A stretch of DNA of 41,759 bases from Actinomycetes bacterium (GTDB taxonomy: Bacteria > Actinomycetota > Actinomycetes > Propionibacteriales > Nocardioidaceae): contig JAUILS010000004.1 of NCBI GenBank assembly GCA_030432975.1, positions 1-41,759 on the forward strand, in the 5' to 3' direction. The notes below the pieces were generated by a model. It was not told where the DNA came from and did no database searches. It saw nothing but the letters and a program-made list of their open reading frames with translations. Positions 1 through 8,916 of this stretch are shown here, piece after piece. Each line of letters starts with the position of its first letter. Positions within the stretch are counted from its first letter, which is position 1. The translations under genes were made by a program, and so were the position numbers.

Positions 1-306
1 CGGGCCATCGAGCAGGCCGCGCAGAAGGAGGGGATCGCCGTCGCCGACATCGACCTGTTCGAGCTCAACGAGGCGTTCGCCGCGGTCGGCATCGAGTCCG
101 CCCGCCAGCTGGGCGTCGACGAGGACCAGGTCAACGTCAACGGCGGCGCGATCGCGCTGGGCCACCCCGTCGGCATGTCCGGCGCCCGCATCGTCCTCCA
201 CCTCGCCCTGGAGCTGCAGCGGCGCGGCGGCGGCGTGGGCGCGGCGGCGCTGTGCGGCGGTGGCGGCCAGGGCGACGCCCTGATCGTCCGCGTCCCCGCC
301 TCCTGA
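1..306 (+). CDS. acetyl-CoA C-acetyltransferase (thiolase), C-terminal part, truncated at window start
   Basis: Frame 1 reads ...[21 protein letters not shown]...[22 protein letters not shown]..., with thiolase NEAFA and [16 protein letters not shown] motifs; TGA at 304-306. Confidence 0.95.
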   Translation, partial: RAIEQAAQKEGIAVADIDLFELNEAFAAVGIESARQLGVDEDQVNVNGGAIALGHPVGMSGARIVLHLALELQRRGGGVGAAALCGGGGQGDALIVRVPAS

Positions 307-335
307 CCCGGCCGACCCGCCACCCGGGCGCCTCG

Positions 336-1301
336 GTGTCACGATCCGCGCCGGTCGCCGACCTGGTGGCGCGGGCGCGTGCCGGCGAGCCCCGCGCGGT
401 GGCCCGGCTGATCTCGTGGGTCGAGGACGAGGCGCCCGCGCTGCGCGAGGTGATGGCGGCCCTGGCCGCCGACACGGGCCGCGCCCACGTGGTGGGCGTG
501 ACCGGCCCGCCGGGCGTCGGCAAGTCCACGACCACCTCGGCGCTGGTGGCAGCGCTGCGGCGGGCGGGCCGCCGGGTGGGGGTGCTCGCCGTCGACCCGT
601 CCTCGCCGTTCTCCGGCGGCGCGCTGCTGGGCGACCGGGTGCGGATGGGTGAGCACGCCGTCGACGCGGGCGTCTTCATCCGCTCGATGGCCTCCCGCGG
701 GCACCTCGGGGGCCTCGCCTGGAGCACGCCCCAGGCCCTCCGGGTGCTCGACGCGGCGGGCTTCGACGTCGTCGTCGTCGAGACCGTGGGCGTCGGGCAG
801 AGCGAGGTCGAGGTGGCCGCGCTGGCCGACACCACGCTCGTGCTGCTCGCCCCCGGCATGGGCGACGGCATCCAGGCCGCCAAGGCCGGGGTCCTCGAGA
901 TCGGCGACCTCTACGTCGTCAACAAGGCCGACCGCGACGGCGCCGACCAGCTGCGCCGCGAGCTGCGCGGGATGCTGGCGCTGGTCGACCGGCCGGCAGG
1001 CGGCTGGGTGCCGCCGATCGTGGCCACGGTGGCCTCGCAGGGCGAGGGGATCGACGATCTGCTCGCCGCCGTGGACGCCCATCGGTCGTGGCTGGCCGAC
1101 AGCGGAGAGCTCGCGCGCCGGCGTACCCGCCGGGCGGCGGCCGAGGTCGAGGCGCTCGCGCTGGCCGCGCTGCGGAGCCGCTGGGGCGGGGTCGGCGGCG
1201 ACGGGAGGGTCGACGAGCTGGCCGCGGAGGTGGCCGCCGGCACCCTCGACCCGTACGCCGCGGCGGACCGGCTGGTGGCCGAGCCGCCGAGGCCCGGCTG
1301 A
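336..1301 (+). CDS. meaB: methylmalonyl-CoA mutase-associated GTPase MeaB (ArgK family)
   Basis: GTG start at 336 inside ORF 252..1301; Walker A GPPGVGKSTTTSAL, then AVDPSSPFSGGALLGDRVRM, MASRGHLGGLAWSTPQA and VVVETVGVGQSEVEVA typical of MeaB. Confidence 0.93.
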   Translation: MSRSAPVADLVARARAGEPRAVARLISWVEDEAPALREVMAALAADTGRAHVVGVTGPPGVGKSTTTSALVAALRRAGRRVGVLAVDPSSPFSGGALLGDRVRMGEHAVDAGVFIRSMASRGHLGGLAWSTPQALRVLDAAGFDVVVVETVGVGQSEVEVAALADTTLVLLAPGMGDGIQAAKAGVLEIGDLYVVNKADRDGADQLRRELRGMLALVDRPAGGWVPPIVATVASQGEGIDDLLAAVDAHRSWLADSGELARRRTRRAAAEVEALALAALRSRWGGVGGDGRVDELAAEVAAGTLDPYAAADRLVAEPPRPG

Positions 1302-1391
1302 GCCCTGCTGAGCGCGCCTCACCCACTCGCGGGCGGCTTGCTGCTAGGAAGGTGCCGTCATGTCGACGACGTCTGCCCGGGAGCTCCCACG

Positions 1392-1562
1392 ATGAACGCG
1401 AAGAAGCTGTTCCTCATCGTGGTCGTCGTGTTCGTGGGCTTCTGGATGTTCACCGACCCCAACGGCCTCGCCGACGCCGCGAGGGCCGGTGTCGGCCAGG
1501 TGTGGAGCCTCGCGACCCAGCTGTTCGGCGCCGTCATCGACTTCATCGCCGCCCTCACCTGA
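1392..1562 (+). CDS. small single-TM hypothetical protein (56 aa)
   Basis: In-frame ATG at 1392 within ORF 1338..1562: MNAKKLFLIVVVVFVGFWMFTDPNGLADAARAGVGQVWSLATQLFGAVIDFIAALT; followed 13 nt later by the next CDS. Confidence 0.65.
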   Translation: MNAKKLFLIVVVVFVGFWMFTDPNGLADAARAGVGQVWSLATQLFGAVIDFIAALT

Positions 1563-1575
1563 GGCCCGCGCCGCG

Positions 1576-2097
1576 ATGAGCCTGCTCGCCAGACTCGAGC
1601 CCGACATCGGCAAGCACCTGCTGCGCGACGAGGGCGAGGTCGTCGTCGACGTGATCACGAAGCACTGGGTGGCCTACTGGCGGCCGCTGGTCGGGACGGT
1701 CGCCGGGGTGGCGCTCCTGGCGCTGATCCCGTTCGCGACCCTCGACCTGGCCTGGGTGCCCATCCTGCTGTCGGGTGTCGTGTTCGGGCACGCGGTGTGG
1801 CGGGCGCTGCAGGTCAAGGTGGACCGGTTCGTCGTCACCAACATGCGGGTCTTCCGGATCCACGGGGTCCTCAACCGCAAGATGGCCACCGTGCCCCTGG
1901 TGCGGATCCTCGACATCACCGTGGCCAAGCCGCTGACCGGGCGGGTGCTGGGCTACGGCCACTTCGTGTTCGAGTCCGCCGCGCAGGAGCAGGGCCTGCG
2001 CGAGATCCGCTTCGTCGGCCGGCCCGACGACCGCGACCTGGAGATCCAGCGGATGCTGCAGCGCTCGGGCCTGCGCGGCCCGCGGCTGGTCAACTGA
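1576..2097 (+). CDS. PH-domain (YdbS-like) membrane protein
   Basis: ATG at 1576; two hydrophobic segments followed by VDRFVVTNMRVFRIHGVLNRKMATVPLVRILDITVAKPLTGRVLGYGHFVFESA, a bacterial PH (bPH2) pattern. Confidence 0.8.
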   Translation: MSLLARLEPDIGKHLLRDEGEVVVDVITKHWVAYWRPLVGTVAGVALLALIPFATLDLAWVPILLSGVVFGHAVWRALQVKVDRFVVTNMRVFRIHGVLNRKMATVPLVRILDITVAKPLTGRVLGYGHFVFESAAQEQGLREIRFVGRPDDRDLEIQRMLQRSGLRGPRLVN

Positions 2098-2133
2098 CCG
2101 GCTCACCTGCCCCGCTCACCTCGCCGGGCCCGG

Positions 2134-2901
2134 TCAGCGCCGGGTGAGCCCGACCGGGAGCGTCTGCCCGCTCAGCCCGCCCGAGGCGCTGCTGGCGAGG
2201 AAGAGGGACAGGTCGAGCACCTGCTGCTCGACGAGCGTGCGGGCGCCGGTGGTGCGGGTGAGCAGCGGACCGTCCTGATGCCCTGCGGAGGCTGCCGGGG
2301 GGCTCAGCTCGCCGCGCTGCTCGGGCACCGCGAGCGGCGCGGTCACCGTGTTGACCCGGACGCCCAACCGGCCCCAGGTGCTGCCGAAGCGCTGCGTGGT
2401 CCGCTCCAGCTCGACGTCGGGGCTCGGCGCCGAGGCGGGGGGCGCGGGCCCGCCGGCCGCGAGGGCGAACCAGCCGCGGGTGGCCGGCAGGTTGACGATG
2501 CTGCCGCCGCCGGACATCTCGCTGGCCGCCATCCGGAGCCGGAGCCGCGTGGCCAGCTGGAACGGGCCGACGAGCGTCAGCCGGGCCGCCTGCGCGAGGA
2601 ACTCCCGCTCGGCGTCGTCGGCGGCCGTGCTGATCCGTGGCGCCGCCGCGTTGACCAGCACGTCGAGCGGACCCAGCCGCTCCGCGAGGTCGGCGATCTC
2701 GTCGCCGTCGGTGAGGTCGACCTGGTGGTAGCCGAACCGTGCGACGCTCGGGTCGTAGTAGGACACCAGCGAGGACGTGCCGGTCACGGCGACCTCCGCG
2801 CCCGCGTCGGCGAGCGCGTGTGCCACGAGCAGCCCGACGCCGCGCGTGCCCCCGGTGACGAGGGCCCGACGACCGGAGAAGTCGTAGCTGGCTAGGCCCA
2901 C
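2134..2901 (-). CDS. SDR family oxidoreductase
   Basis: GTG start at 2901; Rossmann GRRALVTGGTRGVGLLVAHALA and DVLVNAAAP motifs. The canonical YxxxK is not obvious, so it may be a divergent SDR. Confidence 0.82.
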   Translation of the reverse strand: MGLASYDFSGRRALVTGGTRGVGLLVAHALADAGAEVAVTGTSSLVSYYDPSVARFGYHQVDLTDGDEIADLAERLGPLDVLVNAAAPRISTAADDAEREFLAQAARLTLVGPFQLATRLRLRMAASEMSGGGSIVNLPATRGWFALAAGGPAPPASAPSPDVELERTTQRFGSTWGRLGVRVNTVTAPLAVPEQRGELSPPAASAGHQDGPLLTRTTGARTLVEQQVLDLSLFLASSASGGLSGQTLPVGLTRR

Positions 2902-3048
2902 CGCTCTCCTCGTCGTCTGGTCGTTGCGTCCATGATGCCCGCCTCGACAAGCCCGGCGGCCCGCGTCTCAACGTAGGGGAAACCGCACCGTCCCGGCCAC
3001 CCGGGACCCCGGCTGGCACGGGTCGGACGGGACTGGTGGAATGGGGTC

Positions 3049-4260
3049 GTGAACCTGTCAGCGATCCTGGCCGACCTCCCCGAGAACCCCCGCGTCGTCG
3101 CGACCGGCAACCACGTCACCCCCTGGCACACCCTGGGTCTGGTCGACGCCGCGCTGCCGGCGTACCGCCTGTGGGTGCTCAACGGCCAGCGCGGGCTGCC
3201 CGACCGCGACGGGGTGACCCTCGAGACGTCGTTCGTGGGCCCGGCCCAGCGCCGGTCGCCCCGGCTGTCCTACGTGCCCTGCCGGCTGTCGCTGGTGCCG
3301 CTGACGTTCCAGGGCCCGCTGCCGCCCGACCTGGTGCTGCTGCACACGACGCGTCCCGAGGGCGGCAAGGTCTCGCTCGGCACCGAGGTCAACGTGCTGC
3401 CGGCCGCGGTGGAGGCGGTCCGCCGGCGCGGCGGCAAGGTCGTCGCGCAGGTCAACGCCCACATGCCGTGGACGTACGGCGACGCGGAGCTGCCGGTCTC
3501 GGAGATCGACGTGATGGTCGAGGCCGACGAGGAGCTCCCCACCGCCCCGGTCACGGCGATCGACGACGACTCGGCACAGATCGGCGCGCTGGTGGCCGCC
3601 CGGGTCCCCGACGGGGCGACCCTCCAGGCCGGCATCGGTGCCGTGCCCGACGCGGCGCTGCGCGGGCTCACCACGCGGTCCGGGCTGCGGGTCTGGACCG
3701 AGATGTTCTCCGACAGCATCCTGGCCCTCGAGCGGGCCGGCGCCCTGGACCGCGCGGTCCCCATCACGGCGTCGTTCCTGTTCGGGTCCCCCGAGCTGAT
3801 GGAGTGGGTCGACCGCAACGAGCGCATCCACATGGTGCGCACCGAGGTGACCAACGACCCCGCGCTGATCGCCCGCAACCCGTCGATGGTCTCCGTCAAC
3901 ACCGCGCTGCAGGTCGACCTCTTCGGCCAGGCCAACGCGTCGCGGATCGACGCCCGGATCTTCTCGGGCTTCGGCGGTCAGACCGACTTCATCGTCGGCG
4001 CGCTGCACAGCCACGGCGGCCAGGCGATGATCGCGCTGCGCTCGTGGCACCCGAAGGCCGACTGCTCCACCATCGTCCCGCTCGTCGACGAGCCGGTGAC
4101 GTCGTTCCAGATGAGCGCGATCGTCACCGAGCAGGGGGCCGCGCAGGTGTTCGGCAGCGACCAGAAGACCCAGGCCCGGCAGCTGATCGAGCACTGCGCG
4201 CACCCCGACGTGCGCGAGGAGCTCTACGAGGAGGCCGTCGCCCTGGGGCTGGCGCCCTAG
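3049..4260 (+). CDS. acetyl-CoA hydrolase/transferase family protein (4-hydroxybutyrate CoA-transferase-like)
   Basis: GTG start at 3049; GATLQAGIGAVPDAALRGL, EMFSDSILALERAGALD and IFSGFGGQTDFIVGA, hallmark class I CoA-transferase motifs. Confidence 0.9.
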   Translation: MNLSAILADLPENPRVVATGNHVTPWHTLGLVDAALPAYRLWVLNGQRGLPDRDGVTLETSFVGPAQRRSPRLSYVPCRLSLVPLTFQGPLPPDLVLLHTTRPEGGKVSLGTEVNVLPAAVEAVRRRGGKVVAQVNAHMPWTYGDAELPVSEIDVMVEADEELPTAPVTAIDDDSAQIGALVAARVPDGATLQAGIGAVPDAALRGLTTRSGLRVWTEMFSDSILALERAGALDRAVPITASFLFGSPELMEWVDRNERIHMVRTEVTNDPALIARNPSMVSVNTALQVDLFGQANASRIDARIFSGFGGQTDFIVGALHSHGGQAMIALRSWHPKADCSTIVPLVDEPVTSFQMSAIVTEQGAAQVFGSDQKTQARQLIEHCAHPDVREELYEEAVALGLAP

Positions 4261-4291
4261 CCCCCACCCGCCGCCACCTAGGATGGCGCGC

Positions 4292-5239
4292 ATGACGCAG
4301 CAGCCGTTCAGCCGTCCGGGCGCCGTGGACCTCTCAGGTCTCAGCGGCGGTCCCGCCGCCCCCGGAGCCGGTGCCGGAGGTGCCGCCGGAGGGGCCCCCG
4401 GCGGGATCGCCGGCGGGTCGGCGTACGCCGTGCCGATCGACGAGCAGAACCTCCAGACGGTGCTCGAGTCCTCGATGACCGCACCGGTCCTGCTGGTGTT
4501 CTTCTCCCGCTCTCGGATGCCCGAGTCCGGCCAGCTGGCCGACGACGTCGAGACGCTGTCGAGGGAGTTCGAGGGGCGCTTCCTCGCCGGGCTGGTCGAC
4601 ATCGACGCGACGCCGCAGATCGCGCAGGCGATGCAGATCCCCAGCGTGCCGCTGGTCGTGGTCGTGCTCGACGGGCGCCCGATGCCGCTGCTGCAGTCGG
4701 TGGTGCCGATCGAGGAGCTCCGGGACGCGCTCACCCAGGTGCTCCAGCAGCTCACCGCCCAGGGCGTGACCGGCCGGCACACCCCGCGAGCCACCGCTGC
4801 CCCCGACGCTGAGGGCGAGGAGGGGCCCGACCCGCGCTACGCGCCGGCGTACGACGCGCTCCAGGCGGGCGACGTCGACACCGCGATCGCCGAGTTCCAG
4901 AAGCTCGTCGACGCCAACCCGGCCGACACCGAGGCAGCCTCCGGGCTGGCCATGGCCGCCATCCTGCGCCGGACCCAGGGGGTCGACCTGAACGCCGCGC
5001 GCGCGGCCGCCGCCGCGGCCCCCGACGACGTCGACGCCCAGACGATGGTCGCCGACCTCGACATGCTGGGCGGCCACGTCGAGGACGCCTTCGGGCGGCT
5101 CGTCGAGCTGGTCCGCCGCACCGCCGGCGACGACCGCGACCGGGTGCGCCAGCACCTGCTCGACCTCTTCGCGGCCGTGGGCAACGACGACCCGCGCGTC
5201 CTGCGGGGTCGCCAGAACCTCGCCTCCGCGCTGTTCTGA
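4292..5239 (+). CDS. YbbN-like co-chaperone: thioredoxin-fold plus TPR protein
   Basis: ATG at 4292 (alternative 4283); thioredoxin-like region PVLLVFFSRSRMPESGQLADDVETLSREFEGRF...QAMQIPSVPLVVVVLDGRPM, then TPR-like DALQAGDVDTAIAEFQKLVDANPADTEA. Confidence 0.85.
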   Translation: MTQQPFSRPGAVDLSGLSGGPAAPGAGAGGAAGGAPGGIAGGSAYAVPIDEQNLQTVLESSMTAPVLLVFFSRSRMPESGQLADDVETLSREFEGRFLAGLVDIDATPQIAQAMQIPSVPLVVVVLDGRPMPLLQSVVPIEELRDALTQVLQQLTAQGVTGRHTPRATAAPDAEGEEGPDPRYAPAYDALQAGDVDTAIAEFQKLVDANPADTEAASGLAMAAILRRTQGVDLNAARAAAAAAPDDVDAQTMVADLDMLGGHVEDAFGRLVELVRRTAGDDRDRVRQHLLDLFAAVGNDDPRVLRGRQNLASALF

Positions 5240-5261
5240 ACGCCGTGCCTGCGAGCGCGCC

Positions 5262-6209
5262 GTGACCCCCCGTGACCGCGCCGCTCTCGTGCTGGTGACG
5301 CTGATCTGGGGGCTGAACTTCGTCGTCATCGACTGGGGGATGGCCGGGGTGCCGCCGCTGGTCTTCGCGGCGCTGCGGTTCACGCTGGTGATGGTGCCGG
5401 TGCTGTGGCTGCCCCGCCCCGCGGTGCCGTTCCGCTACGTCGCCGCCGTCGGCGTGTTCATGTCGCTGGGTCAGTTCGGGCTGCTCTACGTCTCCCTCGA
5501 CCTCGGCATGCCGCCCGGCTTGGCCTCGCTGGTGCTGCAGGCCCAGGTGGTCTTCACCGTGGCGGTCGCCGCCGTGGCGCTGGGGGAGCGGCCGCTGCCG
5601 TGGCAGCTGGCGGGCATCGTGGTGGGCAGCGCGGGGCTGGTGCTGATCGGCTGGACCCGCACCGAGGGTGGCCTCGGTCTCGCCGCGCTCGCGACGTGCG
5701 TGCTCGCGGCGCTCTCGTGGGCGATCGGCAACGTCGTCGCACGCGCCGCCGGGGTGCGCGCCGGGTTGTCGCTCACGGTCTGGTCGGCCGTGGTCGTGCC
5801 CGTCCCGCTGTTCGCGCTGGCGCTCCTGGTCGACGGCCCGGCAGCCGTGGTCGACGCCCTGGCCGGCCTCGGCCCACGCGCGGCCCTCTCGACGGCGTAC
5901 ACCGTGGTGCTGGCGTCGTTCGTGGGCTACGGCATCTTCACCACGATGCTCGCGAGGTACCCCTCCGCCGTCGTCGTGCCGTGGATCCTGCTGGTGCCCG
6001 TCTTCGGCATGTCGTCGGCGTGGCTGCTCCAGGGGGAGCGGCCCGATCCCGCCGAGCTGGTCGGCGGGGCGGTGCTGCTCGCCGGCGTCCTGCTGGCCGC
6101 CGGCATCCGGCGGCCCGGACACCGGCCGCCCGCTGCGGCTCAGCCGATGGCCGACCGCCCCGCCTCGAGCCGCGCGACCGGCACGCGGAACGGGGAGCAG
6201 GAGACGTAG
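5262..6209 (+). CDS. EamA/DMT family transporter
   Basis: GTG start at 5262; LVLVTLIWGLNFVVIDWGMAGVPPLVFAALRFTLV plus about 10 hydrophobic helices. Confidence 0.88.
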   Translation: MTPRDRAALVLVTLIWGLNFVVIDWGMAGVPPLVFAALRFTLVMVPVLWLPRPAVPFRYVAAVGVFMSLGQFGLLYVSLDLGMPPGLASLVLQAQVVFTVAVAAVALGERPLPWQLAGIVVGSAGLVLIGWTRTEGGLGLAALATCVLAALSWAIGNVVARAAGVRAGLSLTVWSAVVVPVPLFALALLVDGPAAVVDALAGLGPRAALSTAYTVVLASFVGYGIFTTMLARYPSAVVVPWILLVPVFGMSSAWLLQGERPDPAELVGGAVLLAGVLLAAGIRRPGHRPPAAAQPMADRPASSRATGTRNGEQET

Positions 6210-8800
6210 TCGAGCCCGACGTCGTCGAAGAAGTGGATCGACTCCGGGTCGCCGCCGTGCTCGCCGCAGACCCCCAGGTGCAGGTCGGGACGAGCCTGGC
6301 GACCGGCCTCCGCGGCGCGGCGCACCAGCGCCCCGACCCCCTCCTGGTCGATCGACTCGAAGGGCGAGACCGGGAACACGCCGGACTCGAGGTACTGCGA
6401 GAAGAACGCCGCCTCCACGTCGTCGCGGGAGAAGCCCCAGGTCATCTGGGTGAGGTCGTTGGTGCCGAAGGAGAAGAACTCCGCCGACGGTGCGATCTGC
6501 TCCGCGGTGAGGGCGGCGCGCGGCAGCTCGATCATCGTGCCGATGTGGACCGGCAGCTCGACACCCTCCGCCTCCTGGATCTCGCGGGCCACGGCGAGGA
6601 TCTTGGTGCGGACCAGCTCCAGCTCGCGGACGGACGCGACCAGCGGGATCATGATCTCGGGGCGCGGGTCGCCGCCGGCCTTGATCCGGGCCGCCGCGGC
6701 CTCGAGGACCGCCCGGGACTGCATCACGAACAGGCCGGGGATGACGATGCCCAGACGCACGCCGCGCAGCCCCAGCATGGGGTTCTGCTCGTGCAGCCGG
6801 CGGACGGCATCGAGCAGCTTGCGCTCGTGACGCTTGCGGTGGCCCCGCACGTCGGCGACGGCCATCTTGACCGAGAGCTCGGTGTAGTCGGGCAGGAACT
6901 CGTGCAGCGGCGGGTCGATCAGCCGGATCGTCACCGGCAGCCCGTCCATCGCCTCCAGGATCTGGGTGAAGTCCTGGCGCTGCAGGGGCAGCAGCTCGGC
7001 CAGCGCCGCCTCCTGCTCCTCCTCGCTCTCCGCGACGATGAGGTGCTCCACCAGCAGGCGCCGGTCGCCGAGGAACATGTGCTCGGTGCGGCACAGCCCG
7101 ATGCCCTCGGCGCCGAACCGGCGGGCGCGGGCGGCGTCATCGGGGGTGTCGGCGTTGGTGCGGACGTGCAGCCGCCGCTTGGTGTCGGCGTGCTCCATCA
7201 GTCGGCGTACGGCGTCGACCAGGGGCTCGTCGACGTCCTGGCCCTCGAAGTAGCGCACCACGTGGGAGTCGGCCACCGGCACGGCGCCGGCGAAGATCTC
7301 GCCCGTCGTGCCGTCGATGGAGATCAGGTCGCCCTCGTGGATGACCGGACCGCCGCGCACGGTGAAGCGGCCGTGCCGGGCGTCGACGTCGAGCGCCTCG
7401 GCGCCGCAGACGCAGGTGCGGCCCATGCCGCGGGCCACCACGGCGGCGTGCGAGGTCTTGCCGCCGCGGCTGGTGAGGATGCCCTTGGACACCATCATCC
7501 CGTGCAGGTCCTCGGGGCTGGTCTCTTTGCGGACGAGGATGACGTCCTCGCCCTTCTCGGCCCAGTCGACGGCGGTGGCCCAGTCGAAGACCACCTTGCC
7601 GACGGCCGCGCCGGGGGAGGCGTTCATGCCGGTGGCGAGCAGGTCGCGCCTCGCTGCGTCGTCGAAGCGCGGGAACATCAGCTGGGCCAGCTGCTGGCCG
7701 GTGACGCGCTGCAGCGCCTCGTCCATCGTGATCAGGCCCTCGTCGGCCATGTGGACGGCGATCCGGAAGGCGGCCTCGGGGGTGCGCTTGCCGACCCGGG
7801 TCTGCAGCATCCACAGCTTGCCCTGCTCGACGGTGAACTCGATGTCGCACATGTCGCGGTAGTGGTTCTCGAGCGTGGCCATGATCTGCATCAGCTCGTC
7901 GTGGGACGTCGGGTCCATCTCGGCCATGTCGTCGAGGGACACCGTGTTGCGGATGCCGGCGACGACGTCCTCGCCCTGGGCGTTGGCGAGGTAGTCGCCG
8001 TAGACGCCCTGGTGGCCGGAGGCGGGGTCACGGGTGAACCCGACACCCGAGCCGGAGCTCATGCCGCGGTTGCCGAAGACCATCGCCTGGACGTTGACGG
8101 CGGTGCCGAGGTCCTCGGGGATCCGCTCGGAGCGGCGGTAGAGCACCGCGCGCTCGGTGTTCCAGGAGTCGAAGACCGCGCGGACGGCGAGGTCGAGCTG
8201 CTCGCGGGGGTCCTGGGGGAAGGGGCGGCCGGTGTGCTCCTCGATGATCTTCTCGTAGCGCTGCGCGAGGGCGCGCAGGTCGTCGACGTCGAGGTCGAGG
8301 TCGGCCGTGGTGCCCTTGGCCTTCTTGGCCTCGTCGATCGCCTCGGAGAACAGCTCGGAGTCGACGTGCAGCACGGTCGACCCGAACATCGACAGCAGCC
8401 GACGGTAGGAGTCGGCGGCGAACCGCTCGTTGTCGCTCTGCGTGGCCAGCCCGCGGATCGACTCGTGGTTGAGCCCGATGTTGAGCACCGTCTCCATCAT
8501 CCCGGGCATCGAGAACTTCGCACCGGACCGGACCGACACCAGCAGCGGGTCGTCGGGGTCGCCCAGCCGGCGCCCCATCTTCTGCTCGAGCCGGGCCAGG
8601 TGGTCGCCGATCTCGGCCGCCAGCTCGTCGGGCTCGGTGCCGGCCTGCAGGTAGGCCTGGCACGCCTGCGTGGTGATCGTGAACCCCGGTGGGACGGGCA
8701 GGCCGAGGTTGGTCATCTCGGCCAGGTTGGCGCCCTTGCCCCCCAGCAGGTCCTTCAGGTCCTTGTTGCCGTCCGCGAAGTCGTACACGTAGGTGGTCAC
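6140..8800 (-). CDS. ppdK: pyruvate, phosphate dikinase
   Basis: GTG at 8798-8800 gives VTTYVYDFADGNKDLKDLLGGKGANLAEMTNLGLPVPPGFTITTQACQAYL; catalytic GGKTSHAAVVARGMGRTCVCG and FGTNDLTQMTWGFSRDD; 886 aa. Confidence 0.97.
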   Translation of the reverse strand: MTTYVYDFADGNKDLKDLLGGKGANLAEMTNLGLPVPPGFTITTQACQAYLQAGTEPDELAAEIGDHLARLEQKMGRRLGDPDDPLLVSVRSGAKFSMPGMMETVLNIGLNHESIRGLATQSDNERFAADSYRRLLSMFGSTVLHVDSELFSEAIDEAKKAKGTTADLDLDVDDLRALAQRYEKIIEEHTGRPFPQDPREQLDLAVRAVFDSWNTERAVLYRRSERIPEDLGTAVNVQAMVFGNRGMSSGSGVGFTRDPASGHQGVYGDYLANAQGEDVVAGIRNTVSLDDMAEMDPTSHDELMQIMATLENHYRDMCDIEFTVEQGKLWMLQTRVGKRTPEAAFRIAVHMADEGLITMDEALQRVTGQQLAQLMFPRFDDAARRDLLATGMNASPGAAVGKVVFDWATAVDWAEKGEDVILVRKETSPEDLHGMMVSKGILTSRGGKTSHAAVVARGMGRTCVCGAEALDVDARHGRFTVRGGPVIHEGDLISIDGTTGEIFAGAVPVADSHVVRYFEGQDVDEPLVDAVRRLMEHADTKRRLHVRTNADTPDDAARARRFGAEGIGLCRTEHMFLGDRRLLVEHLIVAESEEEQEAALAELLPLQRQDFTQILEAMDGLPVTIRLIDPPLHEFLPDYTELSVKMAVADVRGHRKRHERKLLDAVRRLHEQNPMLGLRGVRLGIVIPGLFVMQSRAVLEAAAARIKAGGDPRPEIMIPLVASVRELELVRTKILAVAREIQEAEGVELPVHIGTMIELPRAALTAEQIAPSAEFFSFGTNDLTQMTWGFSRDDVEAAFFSQYLESGVFPVSPFESIDQEGVGALVRRAAEAGRQARPDLHLGVCGEHGGDPESIHFFDDVGLDYVSCSPFRVPVARLEAGRSAIG

Positions 8801-8806
8801 GGTTCG

Positions 8807-8835
8807 ATCTAAGCACTCCTGCGCCGCCGTGTTGA
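8807..8835 (-). promoter_or_regulatory. candidate leaderless promoter of ppdK
   Basis: On the minus strand TCAACA - 17 nt - TTAGAT - 6 nt - GTG(start). Confidence 0.4.
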
Positions 8836-8916
8836 GGGGGGTCGGGCTGCGGCGGCGCGAGCCGGGCGGTGCGAACCGGGCGGCGGCGGGGTGGCCGGCG
8901 TACGCGCGGAGGAGGG

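Noticed and set aside
2096-2150. Inverted repeat GGCTCACC...GGTGAGCC between convergent PH-domain and SDR genes
   Set aside because: Only 8-bp arms with a ~35-nt loop and no T tract; plausible bidirectional terminator but not distinctive.
5405-8812. 1135-aa plus-strand ORF
   Set aside because: Antisense shadow of ppdK in high-GC DNA; His/Val/Asp/Arg/Gly-rich low-complexity composition with no domain pattern.
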